This document shows, piece by piece, positions 1 to 7,618 of a DNA stretch of 36,962 bases. A model generated the notes under the pieces. The model was given only the letters and a program-made list of their open reading frames with translations. It made no database searches and had not been told where the DNA came from. Both the position numbers and the translations under genes were made by a program. The DNA lies in assembly GCF_001562015.1 (NCBI RefSeq), contig NZ_LASA01000114.1:1-36962 (forward strand), written 5' to 3'. Source of the DNA: Endozoicomonas arenosclerae (lineage in GTDB: Bacteria; Pseudomonadota; Gammaproteobacteria; Pseudomonadales; Endozoicomonadaceae). Every line of letters starts with the position of its first letter. The stretch's first letter is position 1.

Positions 1-169
1 GAGGATAAGGAGGTCTTCCGTTGCCACGCTTAGGGTAATAGGGCTCGATTACGGCCTCTAAGCGTTTCCATGGAATCAGAACCTCCATTCTTTCAAGAAA
101 AATTTCCCTACGAGTTCTGCGTCGCTTCTGGCTGAATTCACTGTCGGAAAAAGAGAGTTGTTGGTCCAT
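1..169 (-). CDS. IS5-group transposase, N-terminal 56 codons (partial)
   Basis: Translated from the ATG at 169-167, the protein begins [20 protein letters not shown] and continues with [22 protein letters not shown] and GNGRPPYP. This is the N-terminal region that precedes the DDE catalytic domain in E. coli IS5 transposase (compare [20 protein letters not shown]). The frame is open to the window edge with no stop or frameshift, unlike the decayed relative at 36298-36512, so the element may be intact. The DDE residues lie outside the window. Confidence 0.85.
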   Translation of the reverse strand, partial: MDQQLSFSDSEFSQKRRRTRREIFLERMEVLIPWKRLEAVIEPYYPKRGNGRPPYP

Positions 170-232
170 GACTACCTCTGATCAAGCTGCTGAGATTATT
201 ATCTCATGATCAGGGACTTATTCGCAGGTTCC
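1..232 (-). mobile_element. IS5-group insertion sequence, one end, runs off the window
   Basis: The outer end is at 232. Read on the minus strand it begins GGAACCTGCGAATAAG, which matches the E. coli IS5 terminal repeat as I remember it (GGAAGGTGCGAATAAG) at 14 of 16 positions. The next four bases, TTAG on the minus strand (CTAA at 233-236), fit the YTAR target duplication of this group. The transposase start lies just inside. The other end is beyond base 1, so completeness cannot be judged. Confidence 0.85.
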
Positions 233-633
233 CTAAAGAATCGCACTCTAAACTCCCTTTCACTTCTGCTTTATTAGCCACTTCTTCGGACTAAACCTAT
301 GAGTAGTAGAGGAGAAAGAGTCCATTAAGTTCCTTATTCAGTAATTACTCATAAGAAACAAGCTATTGTCTGGAACTCTATTTGAAAATCACTGTCTAAA
401 ACCTGCTCGATGTTTGAATCGATAGTCTGCATCTGGTAAAAAAGCAGTACATCCCATCTTTTCAGGAGATTGCGCCAACATGAACAACTAATACCTGTCA
501 TCCAAATAACGTTTCTTTTTCTTTGGATCTACAGGGTTAGTGGGCGCAGCTTCGTCATTATCTGACTCCCTTTTTACACAATAAATCTCATGGGATAGTT
601 GCGTCTGGTGCCCCTGTTTATGCAGGAGGCCAT
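233..633. other. intergenic region without a convincing gene
   Basis: About 400 bases separate the IS5 end from the ABC-F gene. One minus-strand frame is open from about 640 down to a stop at about 482. It ends in a lysine-rich stretch (DPKKKKRYLDDRY) and could be the tail of a gene cut by the IS insertion, but I recognise no family. The only clear signal is the ribosome binding site GGAGG just before the ATG at 634. Confidence 0.5.
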
Positions 634-2220
634 ATGGCAATCACTATAAACTCCAAACCTTTATTACAAGCCAGTTGCCTAACGTATCAGTTTGAAAACG
701 GCGAAACTCTTTTCAGCGACCTTTCTTTTACCTTGTCGGCTCGGTTAACTGGGTTAGTGGGACGAAACGGTGTCGGCAAGTCGGCTTTGGCCAGTATTTT
801 GTCAGGTCAGAAAGCACCTTCATTGGGCAGTGTGGTTATTAATGGGTCGTCAGAATACCTTGGTCAGCTCCCTTCACAGTTAATCAACTCTGAGCAAACT
901 CTGGCTGAGTTCTTAGAGATAGAACCTGTTCTTAATGCGCTCAGGAATATTGAGCTGGGACACTGTAATCAACAGTGGTTCGATATCGTCGGAGAGCAGT
1001 GGCAGCTGGAGAGTGAGATCGCTGAATTGCTCAAAAGTTTGGGCTTACCCGTAAATACATCCTTGCTCTGTAATGCTCTGAGTGGTGGGCAGTTAACCCG
1101 ATTACAGTTATGGAAGCTGTTACGCTCAGAAGCTGAATTGCTGATTCTTGACGAGCCCTCCAATCACCTGGATCGATCTGGGAGGCAGTGGCTGGTGGAT
1201 GAAATACAGAACTTTAAGGGCTCTGTATTATTGATCAGCCATGATCGTATGTTACTGAGAGCTATGGAACAGATCTGGGAATTAAATTCTCTGGGCCTGA
1301 GTCAATACGGTGGCAACTATGACCATTATTTTGAGCAAAAGGGTCAGCAGTGTGCTGCTCTGGAAAAGCAGCTGGATTGCGCCAGTAAGGTGCAGAAACA
1401 ACTGCAGCGCCAGATACAGGCCAGTAAGGAAAAGGCGGACAAGAGAGCATCCCAGGGCGAGCGAGAGCGCAAGAAGGGTGGCATGCCCAAGTGGTGGTTC
1501 AATGGCAGAAAGAGCAGTGCACAAGCCAGTGCAGGTAAGCGGAGCAGAATGGCTCAAAGTCGTACGGAGCAGTTACAGAAAAAATCCGATGATCTTAAAT
1601 CGCAATATGAAGTGCATAAGAGACAGAAACTGTATCTGCCCTCTTCGAAGGATAACTCTCCGACCTTGATGACTATGGAAGAGCTGGTGCTTCCATACGG
1701 GAATCCTGACCCTATCACTCTTGTGTTAAATGGTCATGGTCGGTTGCATCTGGAAGGCCGTAATGGCAGTGGCAAGTCGACACTGATGAATGTTCTGCTA
1801 GGCAATCTGGATTACTCGGGTCATCTCAGGATCAATACGAACCTGTGTTATCTGGATCAACACTTTTCGTTTCTGCAGTCCGACTCAACCGTTCTGGATA
1901 ATTTGATGGATTCATGTGAAGGCATGAAGGCAACTGATGCCAGAGTGCTTCTTGCGGGTATAGGCTTTCGTCAAGAAAGTGTGTTTCGAAAAGTTCGGGT
2001 GCTCAGTGGTGGTGAAAAAATGAAACTGGCTATGTTGATGGTCAGTCATCAACACGGGCAGCCTGTTTTATTGCTGGATGAGCCGGATAATCATCTGGAT
2101 TTGGATTCAAAACGGATTCTGGCCGAGGCATTAAGAGCCTATCAGGGAGCCTTCATTCTGATCAGTCACGATGAAGATTTTATCTCTGAAGCAGGGATCA
2201 ATCAGAAGCTGGTTCTTTGA
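634..2220 (+). CDS. ABC-F family ATPase (tandem ATP-binding cassettes, no membrane domain)
   Basis: This 528-residue cytoplasmic protein has two ABC domains and no membrane span. The first has Walker A GRNGVGKS (43-50), signature LSGGQ (149-153), Walker B with DEP (E174), NHLD and the switch ISHD (201-204). The second has GRNGSGKS (375-382), LSGGE (457-461), DEPDNHLD (E483) and ISHD (510-513). Both Walker B glutamates are present, so both sites look active. Between them lies a highly charged Lys/Arg/Gln-rich linker (about 235-335), the place of the P-site tRNA interaction motif in ABC-F proteins. The family acts on ribosomes, as translation factors or antibiotic-resistance proteins; which role applies here cannot be told. 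The start is set by AGGAGG about 5 bases upstream. The gene stands alone and is followed by a terminator. Confidence 0.93.
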   Translation: MAITINSKPLLQASCLTYQFENGETLFSDLSFTLSARLTGLVGRNGVGKSALASILSGQKAPSLGSVVINGSSEYLGQLPSQLINSEQTLAEFLEIEPVLNALRNIELGHCNQQWFDIVGEQWQLESEIAELLKSLGLPVNTSLLCNALSGGQLTRLQLWKLLRSEAELLILDEPSNHLDRSGRQWLVDEIQNFKGSVLLISHDRMLLRAMEQIWELNSLGLSQYGGNYDHYFEQKGQQCAALEKQLDCASKVQKQLQRQIQASKEKADKRASQGERERKKGGMPKWWFNGRKSSAQASAGKRSRMAQSRTEQLQKKSDDLKSQYEVHKRQKLYLPSSKDNSPTLMTMEELVLPYGNPDPITLVLNGHGRLHLEGRNGSGKSTLMNVLLGNLDYSGHLRINTNLCYLDQHFSFLQSDSTVLDNLMDSCEGMKATDARVLLAGIGFRQESVFRKVRVLSGGEKMKLAMLMVSHQHGQPVLLLDEPDNHLDLDSKRILAEALRAYQGAFILISHDEDFISEAGINQKLVL

Positions 2221-2237
2221 AGTTTACTGGCAGAGAA

Positions 2238-2264
2238 ACAAACCAGCGAATTTCGCTGGTTTGT
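2238..2264. terminator. probable bidirectional terminator
   Basis: ACAAACCAGCGAA and TTCGCTGGTTTGT form a perfect 13-base inverted repeat around a single T. It lies between the ABC-F gene and the convergent ScsD-like gene. The U tract is short on both sides, so strength is uncertain. Confidence 0.7.
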
Positions 2265-2276
2265 CATCTGGCAATA

Positions 2277-2777
2277 TCAGCTATTCAGCCAAAGTCGTAT
2301 CAGCATACCCAGTTTGGTGGTGAAGCCCGTGGTTACGGTTTCTATTTCACCGTTTCGGATAACAAAAATGGAAGGCGTTACACTGACGTTCCAGTCTCGA
2401 CTGACGCTGCCATCGTGATCATTTATGACCGGGAAGCGAAGCTCTTTGACACCTAGATATTTCGCTACACGCTCATTATCGCCTGAGGCCAGTGCCACAG
2501 TCACCACCTGATAATTTTCACTGAGGTCACTGACGGCGGGGCTGACCCAATGGCAGACCCGGCACCAGCTGGCCCAGAAATACAACAGGACTGGGCCTTT
2601 TTCAGAAAGACTTCGCAAATCGACCTGTTCACCGTTAATGGGCATGGCTCGCAGCTCCGGCGCTATACCTGTGGGCATATCTTTCTGAAGATAGGTATTG
2701 TATGCCGTCATCACGGCAGCCCCGATTAACAGTGTAAAAAAGGCTTCCCGAATGATTTTTCCGAGTCGTTTGCTCAT
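2277..2777 (-). CDS. membrane-anchored thioredoxin-fold protein, ScsD/TlpA-like disulfide oxidoreductase
   Basis: The 166-residue protein has an N-terminal hydrophobic anchor (about 12-30) and then a periplasmic thioredoxin domain. The active site is WCRVC (C72, C75) after the typical LLYFWAS strand, and the cis-proline loop is VTPS (P135). This fits the ScsD/TlpA/DsbE class, which handles disulfides in the periplasm; ScsD proteins are linked to copper stress tolerance. The other scs genes are not adjacent, so the partner is unknown. The start has AGGACACC directly upstream. It is the last gene of a minus-strand group and converges on the ABC-F gene. Confidence 0.85.
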   Translation of the reverse strand: MSKRLGKIIREAFFTLLIGAAVMTAYNTYLQKDMPTGIAPELRAMPINGEQVDLRSLSEKGPVLLYFWASWCRVCHWVSPAVSDLSENYQVVTVALASGDNERVAKYLGVKELRFPVINDHDGSVSRDWNVSVTPSIFVIRNGEIETVTTGFTTKLGMLIRLWLNS

Positions 2778-2807
2778 TGGTGTCCTGTGTATAGATAGAA
2801 ACGGGTG

Positions 2808-3374
2808 TTAAGCCAGTGCCTTCTGGATCAAACTTAATGCTTCATCGGGCAGATCCAGTGCAAGGGCTTTCTGGTGAGCCTGTTCCGACATTTTGGCCCA
2901 GGTCTTCTGGACTATACGAATAATTTTCTCTTCCGGATGCTTGGCTGCGAAATTAAGGAAATCGGTCTCAATAAAAACCAGACAGGCGCAGTCTTCCAGT
3001 GTCTGAGCCTCTGCATTGCGCTTGAGACCCAGCTTGCGAATAATAGTTTCTGCCTGCTGGCAGCTTTCTTCACTGTAGCCTTGGTCTTTCATAACCTCCA
3101 CAGCTTTGCGGGCATGCAGTTTCCCCAGTTCAGTCCGCCACTTCAGATAGCCAGGGCGATCCATGGGAAATTCTGAGCGGGCTATCTCCCAGCGACAGAG
3201 GTGTTGACTGCGAACAGCAATTTGTAGCTCTTCAGAAGCATCGGAGTTCAGCTTTTGCAGCCAGGCTGACATGTTTTCGGCATAGATCAGCTCTTTAGCC
3301 TTACCCTCAATGGTTTCCGGGTCTTGTGCATGCAGCGCATCAATCGCAGCAAGAGTTTGTTGAATACGGCTCAT
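2808..3374 (-). CDS. DUF4202 family protein
   Basis: From MSRIQQTL the protein has 188 residues. It shows the features I associate with DUF4202: an N-terminal IDALHAQDPE, then ELIYAENMSAWLQKL, AVRSQHLCRWEIARSEFPMD with RPGYLKWR, a histidine in LGKLHARKAVEVM, and EDCACLVFIETDF. Conserved His and Glu residues in an all-helical protein suggest a metal-dependent or HD-like role, but the function is not established. The frame is open 14 codons further upstream (MLWKPLPIQKKKK); I prefer the inner start because family similarity begins there, although its GAAG binding site is weak. Confidence 0.8.
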   Translation of the reverse strand: MSRIQQTLAAIDALHAQDPETIEGKAKELIYAENMSAWLQKLNSDASEELQIAVRSQHLCRWEIARSEFPMDRPGYLKWRTELGKLHARKAVEVMKDQGYSEESCQQAETIIRKLGLKRNAEAQTLEDCACLVFIETDFLNFAAKHPEEKIIRIVQKTWAKMSEQAHQKALALDLPDEALSLIQKALA

Positions 3375-3449
3375 AGACTTCTTTTTCTTTTGGATGGGTA
3401 ATGGTTTCCAGAGCATAGACCCTGAAGTATCGGGAAGAATCGTCCGATT

Positions 3450-3463
3450 GTATTCCGGAATAC
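3450..3463. repeat. perfect 14-base palindrome in an intergenic region
   Basis: GTATTCCGGAATAC lies between the flavin reductase stop and the DUF4202 start. It could be an operator for the DUF4202/ScsD pair or part of the end of the reductase transcript. No regulator site that I know matches it. Confidence 0.35.
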
Positions 3464-3497
3464 AGACTGGGCATCCGTATCCCGGAATTCATCGTTT

Positions 3498-4019
3498 TCA
3501 GGCTGCTTTTTCAGCTTCAGGCAGGTCGGCTAAAGTACCGTATTGTTGTTGTGCATAGATCAGGGGTGTTGAGCCCTGATTCAGGCGAACCTCACGGACA
3601 TGACCAATGCAGATATGATGAGTACCGGACTCATTGATTTCCTGCAATTCACAGACAACATTGGCCAGAGCGCCATCCAGCATAGGTGCACCGGATTGGG
3701 AAGCAGTCCAGTTGCCTGCTTCCTGGAAGCGCTGCTCTCCTCTGGCGCCAGAGCGGCCAGCAAATACATCGGAGACTTCCTGTTGTTCTGCACTCAATAC
3801 ATTGATGCAGAAAAAGCCACTGGCTCTGATTTCTTCCAACGCCTGCACGTCTTGATGGATGCAAACCAGCATGGAAGCAGGTTCCATGGATAGGGAGCAT
3901 ACGGCGGTTGCCGTAAGACCATTTCTTGACTCGTCATGACAGGTGGTAATGATATTGACGGATGCCGCCAGTTCCTGCATGGCCTGCTTAAAGTCCAGAA
4001 CCAGAGACTGATCACTCAT
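3498..4019 (-). CDS. flavin reductase family protein (HpaC/RutF type)
   Basis: The 173-residue protein matches the FMN-binding split-barrel reductases that supply reduced flavin to two-component monooxygenases. Recognisable blocks are FKQAMQELAASVNIITT at the N-terminus, GLTATAVCSLSMEPASMLVC (flavin loop), FCINVLSAEQQEVSDVFAG, and HHICIGHVREV near the end, the HxxxxG-V histidine block of the family. The start ATG AGT GAT has GGGAG 8 bases upstream; an in-frame GTG nine bases earlier overlaps that site and is less likely. No partner monooxygenase is adjacent, so the substrate pathway is unknown. Confidence 0.87.
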   Translation of the reverse strand: MSDQSLVLDFKQAMQELAASVNIITTCHDESRNGLTATAVCSLSMEPASMLVCIHQDVQALEEIRASGFFCINVLSAEQQEVSDVFAGRSGARGEQRFQEAGNWTASQSGAPMLDGALANVVCELQEINESGTHHICIGHVREVRLNQGSTPLIYAQQQYGTLADLPEAEKAA

Positions 4020-4132
4020 AAACTGCACTCCCGCTTTGAAGGGGATTGAAAATAGATTCGTTTGACAAGGTGGTTATGTCAGATTGAGTACTATGATACC
4101 AATCAATCAGAAGTGCCGATAGATAGGGGGGG

Positions 4133-4157
4133 AGACCTGCAGATACTCAGCAGGTCT
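4133..4157 (-). terminator. hairpin after the SCP2 gene
   Basis: AGACCTGC (4133-4140) and GCAGGTCT (4150-4157) form an 8-bp stem with a 9-base loop, just past the stop of the minus-strand SCP2 gene. In the direction of transcription it is followed by a C run, not a U run, so it may stabilise an RNA end rather than terminate. Confidence 0.4.
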
Positions 4158-4163
4158 GAGAAG

Positions 4164-4481
4164 TCATTCGTTATGGAAAAAGTCGTTGAGCTTGGTGGCC
4201 AGCATCATATTGCCTTCGGTGCGGACTTTTCCGGACATAAACGCCTGCATGCCGTCCAGTTCACCGGTCATGATACCTACAAAAGACTCACTGTCTGTAA
4301 TCATGGTGACGCTCGGGTCTTCGCTTGCTCCTTCAATAACACGACATGTGCCGTCATTGATGGCGATGTGATAAGTTTCACCATCCGTGATATCAAACTG
4401 AAAAATGAGCTGTTGTCCCATTGCAGCACTGGCATCGAAACGGCGTGGCATTTCCTCAAAGATTTCCTGAACCGTGGCCAT
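4164..4481 (-). CDS. SCP2 sterol-carrier domain protein
   Basis: This is a stand-alone 105-residue SCP2 domain from MATVQEIFEEMPRRFDASAA. Diagnostic parts are the helix before GQQLIFQFDITDG, the strand pair YHIAINDGTCRVIEGASEDPSVTM, and the lipid-pocket end with FVGIMTGELDGMQAFMSGK and LATKLNDFF. The family binds lipids or acyl chains in the cytoplasm. The inner methionine is chosen because GGAG lies about 10 bases upstream; the ATG six codons earlier overlaps that site. It sits between a MAPEG-like membrane protein and a flavin reductase, which hints at lipid or hydrophobic-compound metabolism, but this is inference. Confidence 0.88.
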   Translation of the reverse strand: MATVQEIFEEMPRRFDASAAMGQQLIFQFDITDGETYHIAINDGTCRVIEGASEDPSVTMITDSESFVGIMTGELDGMQAFMSGKVRTEGNMMLATKLNDFFHNE

Positions 4482-4612
4482 TGTTATAACTCCATGCATA
4501 TTGTTCTAGAGCTGGTCCGCTATCGTCATTCGATCATATCCGATTTTTACATAAAGCTCTCATAGATATTACTTTGCTTTACAAAACCGGTTTCAGAACC
4601 TTTTCCACAGAG

Positions 4613-5080
4613 TTAGCCCATGAGGCTCAGGGCATTTATGATGCTGCGTATCAGTATGTACCACAGGGCAATTGAAGCCACGATATACGCTGAAAAACGG
4701 AGGTTTACATTATTAAAACTGCATTGGATCAAACTGTGCAGAACCCGGAAGCCCAGGAAAATGTAGGCTGCATAGAGATATCCGCTATCTACCTGTGATG
4801 TCAGATAAAGATAAATGCAGAGTCCGTAGAATAATAAAGGCAGCTCTACCAGGTTTCTGAAATTATGACCAGGAGCCGCCACTTTATCCGGAACCATTGC
4901 ATTGAATTTATCCGGAGAGATGGCTTCCTGCGGGTCAATGTTACTGGCTGTCATATGAACCAGACGCTGAATGAACATGTAGATCCAGACGATAAAAGTC
5001 AGCAGCATCATTCCCAGAAAAGGAATAAAAATAGAATCCTGTGTCACAACCTTATCCTTATATTTATTGTTTTCATCCAT
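4613..5080 (-). CDS. MAPEG-like small integral membrane protein
   Basis: The roughly 155-residue protein has four predicted membrane segments: FIPFLGMMLLTFIVWIYMFI, the stretch around LVELPLLFYGLCIYLYL, YLYAAYIFLGFRVLHSLIQC, and AYIVASIALWYILIRSII. The RNLVELPLLFY and RVLHSLI blocks with FNNVNLRFSAY match the MAPEG fold (membrane-associated eicosanoid/glutathione metabolism). The substrate cannot be read off. Its ATG overlaps the end of the upstream LysR gene by 8 bases (ATGGATGA), so translation is probably coupled. An in-frame ATG 18 bases further upstream is an alternative start. Confidence 0.8.
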   Translation of the reverse strand: MDENNKYKDKVVTQDSIFIPFLGMMLLTFIVWIYMFIQRLVHMTASNIDPQEAISPDKFNAMVPDKVAAPGHNFRNLVELPLLFYGLCIYLYLTSQVDSGYLYAAYIFLGFRVLHSLIQCSFNNVNLRFSAYIVASIALWYILIRSIINALSLMG

Positions 5081-6011
5081 CAAGGCCAATGGAGGCATTG
5101 CTCAAAGCGGTCATCTCTTCCCTGATGGCAGAAATGCAGCTCTTGACCAGTGCCGGTGGTTGATGTCCAAAGGATTGAATAGCATACACAGGAACTGATG
5201 AAAATGTATACTCGGGCAAAATGTTAACCAGCTGACTTTTCTGTTGGTAAGTAGCAAAAATAAAGTCAGGAATCAGAGCCAGACCTGCTCCGGCCCTTGC
5301 CAGGGCTATGACGGCCGGAAGCGAATTTGCAGTCCGGTTAGCCTGTAAGGTGAACTTCACGGATTCCCCGGTAACATTATTCTGGCATTGGTGGGTTGCA
5401 TGGCTGCCCTGCCAGATATTGGCTATATAGTCGATATTGTTAGAGGGAGTATCAGCATCAAAAATATGTTCCGGTATTAATGAGTGTTTTGTCGTGTAAT
5501 CCGGGCTGGCGCAGAGCACTTCATGAAATTCTCCCAGGCGACGCTGCCGGTAATCACTGGATGGCATTTCTCCTACGCGGATGGCCAGATCAATTCCTTT
5601 TTCATAAAGATTAACCCGTTCATCATCACTGACCAGTGTGGGCTCGATGTCACCGAAGTTGGCCACAAGTTTGCCAATGGCTGGAGCCACAACGGTATCT
5701 GCCAGAGCGTGAGGAGCACTGATTTTGACAGGCCCCCGAGGTTGCTGGTGCGATTCTCTGGCTTCCTGCCAGGCCTGTTCGCTCAGAGTCTGAATCTCGC
5801 GACAATGTTTATAGAAAGTCTGGCCTGCTGGTGTCAGCACCTGCCTGCGAGTCGTTCTGTTGAGCAGGTGGACATCCAGGGCTTCCTCCAGATTGGCAAG
5901 CATCTGACTGACAACCGATTTGGACAGTTCCAGATGATTGGCAGCCTGACTGATAGAGCCGCTCTCGACAATCTGGGCAAACACAATCATGTGTCGAAGA
6001 TATTTCATCAT
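5073..6011 (-). CDS. LysR-type transcriptional regulator
   Basis: The 312-residue protein has the canonical N-terminal winged helix-turn-helix (about 4-62), with FAQIVESGSISQAANHLELS and KSVVSQMLANLEEAL, then LLNRTTRRQVLTPAG. The rest is a periplasmic-binding-like effector domain. The NRTTRR block and the GPVKISAPHALAD opening of the effector domain resemble the AaeR/CrgA-like subgroup. The effector is unknown. The gene overlaps the MAPEG gene and is divergent from the NTF2-like gene at 6118; the 106-base spacer is the expected place for its binding sites. I could not single out a T-N11-A box with confidence. Confidence 0.92.
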   Translation of the reverse strand: MMKYLRHMIVFAQIVESGSISQAANHLELSKSVVSQMLANLEEALDVHLLNRTTRRQVLTPAGQTFYKHCREIQTLSEQAWQEARESHQQPRGPVKISAPHALADTVVAPAIGKLVANFGDIEPTLVSDDERVNLYEKGIDLAIRVGEMPSSDYRQRRLGEFHEVLCASPDYTTKHSLIPEHIFDADTPSNNIDYIANIWQGSHATHQCQNNVTGESVKFTLQANRTANSLPAVIALARAGAGLALIPDFIFATYQQKSQLVNILPEYTFSSVPVYAIQSFGHQPPALVKSCISAIREEMTALSNASIGLDG

Positions 6012-6117
6012 ATTGTTCGAAAATTAAGGACAGTCTTTTCGGTATTATCCGGTTTTTCATAACGCATAGACAGAGCTATGCTTCAGTCAGTTCGAGATAA
6101 CATTGGAAAAGCACGTT

Positions 6118-6495
6118 ATGAATGAATCACAAAAAGCCATCGTTGAAGCCGCCGTCTGGAAAGCCAGTGAGGCATGGAAAAACGCATTTAACAGCGGCAA
6201 TGGCAGAGGTTGTGCTGCTCAGTATGAAGCGGATGCCGTGATGCATGCCCGTCCTTTCGGCACCTTTACCGGGACTGCCGAAATTACTGCTTTCTGGGAA
6301 AAACTGATTGCAGATGGTTTTGCTGATGTTGAATACATTGAGCCACAGTTGGAAGTTGTGGATGAGAAATCTGCCATCCTCAAGTCAGGTTGGAAGATGA
6401 ACAACGCTGGTGGTGTGATTCACAAAGAGCTGTGGGTCCTCCAGAGTGATGGTCGAGCCCTGTTGAGGGAAGATGATTTTGAAGCCAAAGGTTGA
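6118..6495 (+). CDS. NTF2-like / SnoaL-like small protein
   Basis: This is a 125-residue single-domain protein starting MNESQKAIVEAAVWKASEAW. The helix followed by AFNSGNGRGCAAQYEADAVMHARPFGTFTG and then EITAFWEKLIADGF is the NTF2-like cone fold seen in SnoaL/DUF4440-type proteins, which are small enzymes or ligand binders. It ends with a clear strand (KELWVLQSDGRALLREDDFE). The ATG at 6118 has GGAAAA about 10 bases upstream. It is divergent from the LysR gene and is a likely regulatory target of it. No catalytic activity can be assigned. Confidence 0.75.
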   Translation: MNESQKAIVEAAVWKASEAWKNAFNSGNGRGCAAQYEADAVMHARPFGTFTGTAEITAFWEKLIADGFADVEYIEPQLEVVDEKSAILKSGWKMNNAGGVIHKELWVLQSDGRALLREDDFEAKG

Positions 6496-6505
6496 TCGTT
6501 CAATA

Positions 6506-6533
6506 GAGCCTCAATGTTGACTGATTGAGGCTC
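6506..6533 (+). terminator. hairpin after the NTF2-like gene
   Basis: GAGCCTCAAT and ATTGAGGCTC form a perfect 10-bp stem with an 8-base loop, 10 bases after the stop codon. No U run follows, so it may be a weak or Rho-assisted terminator. Confidence 0.5.
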
Positions 6534-6577
6534 ACAAAACACGATTGATGCATGAGGCTCTGATACGAGGAGTTGTC

Positions 6578-7516
6578 ATGAACTATTCCAGACTCCTGAT
6601 TATATTTCTGTTCATCCTAAGCGTCTCGCCTGTCTATTCAACGGATACTTATTCCTACTATTTTTCCTACTACCTGAGTGATAGTTCGGGCGGGTTAAGA
6701 GCTGTCTCGACAATTTCTGTTTTTGAAACCATTGATGATAGCTCTACTTCAAGAATGCTGGTGACCCACAGACCTGCACCAAGACAGGAGCTTTCGCTGG
6801 ATGTTATCAGGCGTTCAACACACGACAGAGTTCTTATTAAACGGGCCACTCCTGACGATCAGGTTTGCGTAAAAAAATATAGGCCCGAGTCATCTTTGAT
6901 TACGCCTTCTGAATATAAGCCTGTGGGTAGCGAACGAGTGACTGGCAAAGGTAAATTCCACAATCGTACGGAGCGAATCAGGAGGGAGTCTCATATAGCT
7001 TCAGAAGTAGTGACCATCATTGAAAAGGATGTCATGCGCGTTGCGGCCTATCAGAAGTCCATGCCAATCAACGCTAATATTCCTGGACCCAATCATCATT
7101 TATGGGGGCTGGTCAGACAGTATCTCTCCATTGCAAAACTTGAATGTAGTTCGGCTTCAGAGGCCTCGCCATACTCTGGTTATCGGGTATCTATTCTTGA
7201 AAAAAGAGCCTGGACAGAGGATCTGATAAGGAACTTCTCCAGTGCTTTTAGCCGTGAGTTTCTCGATTTCATCTTCGGTCTGGATTGCCGCTACGACATT
7301 ATTGCCCTGGTGGATAAGAATCTGAATATTTTTGCATTGGAGATTATTGATCAGACAACCGGTGGTCCTGCCGGCTTTTTGATGCTTGAGAACGTGGTGT
7401 ATGAGGAGATTGAGAGGCTGACATCTGAAAACAGTCAGAAGAATGGCAATGACTCTGATGAATGTCAGAAATTTAAGTGGCTTTTCAGGCATGACTACAG
7501 CCATATCGACCCTTAA
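6578..7516 (+). CDS. secreted protein of unknown function
   Basis: I do not recognise this 312-residue protein. It starts MNYSRLLIIFLFILSVSPVY, a clear signal peptide that probably ends before STDTY. The mature part begins with a Tyr/Ser-rich stretch (YSYYFSYYLSDSS) and then mixed alpha/beta sequence. Cysteines in QVCVKK, LECSS, LDCRY and DECQK could form two disulfides in the periplasm. The start has GAGGAG six bases upstream, which favours it over an ATG 11 codons earlier. A hairpin separates it from the gene before, so it probably has its own promoter. There are no repeats or lipobox. Confidence 0.7.
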   Translation: MNYSRLLIIFLFILSVSPVYSTDTYSYYFSYYLSDSSGGLRAVSTISVFETIDDSSTSRMLVTHRPAPRQELSLDVIRRSTHDRVLIKRATPDDQVCVKKYRPESSLITPSEYKPVGSERVTGKGKFHNRTERIRRESHIASEVVTIIEKDVMRVAAYQKSMPINANIPGPNHHLWGLVRQYLSIAKLECSSASEASPYSGYRVSILEKRAWTEDLIRNFSSAFSREFLDFIFGLDCRYDIIALVDKNLNIFALEIIDQTTGGPAGFLMLENVVYEEIERLTSENSQKNGNDSDECQKFKWLFRHDYSHIDP

Positions 7517-7618
7517 TCATGCTTAATGGTGCTATACCTACAGGCAATGTCGAAAACTTGTGCGACAATTACCTCTTTATTTCCCCAAAGTCACAGATCG
7601 CAATGTCTGGGAGGTATC

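Noticed and set aside
482-640. Open minus-strand frame ending in DPKKKKRYLDDRY
   Set aside because: No start codon with a ribosome binding site and no recognisable family. It runs across the start of the ABC-F gene. It could be a gene tail but cannot be supported.
2217-2456. Plus-strand frame after the ABC-F gene
   Set aside because: It crosses the terminator and lies antisense to the ScsD-like gene, which has clear motifs.
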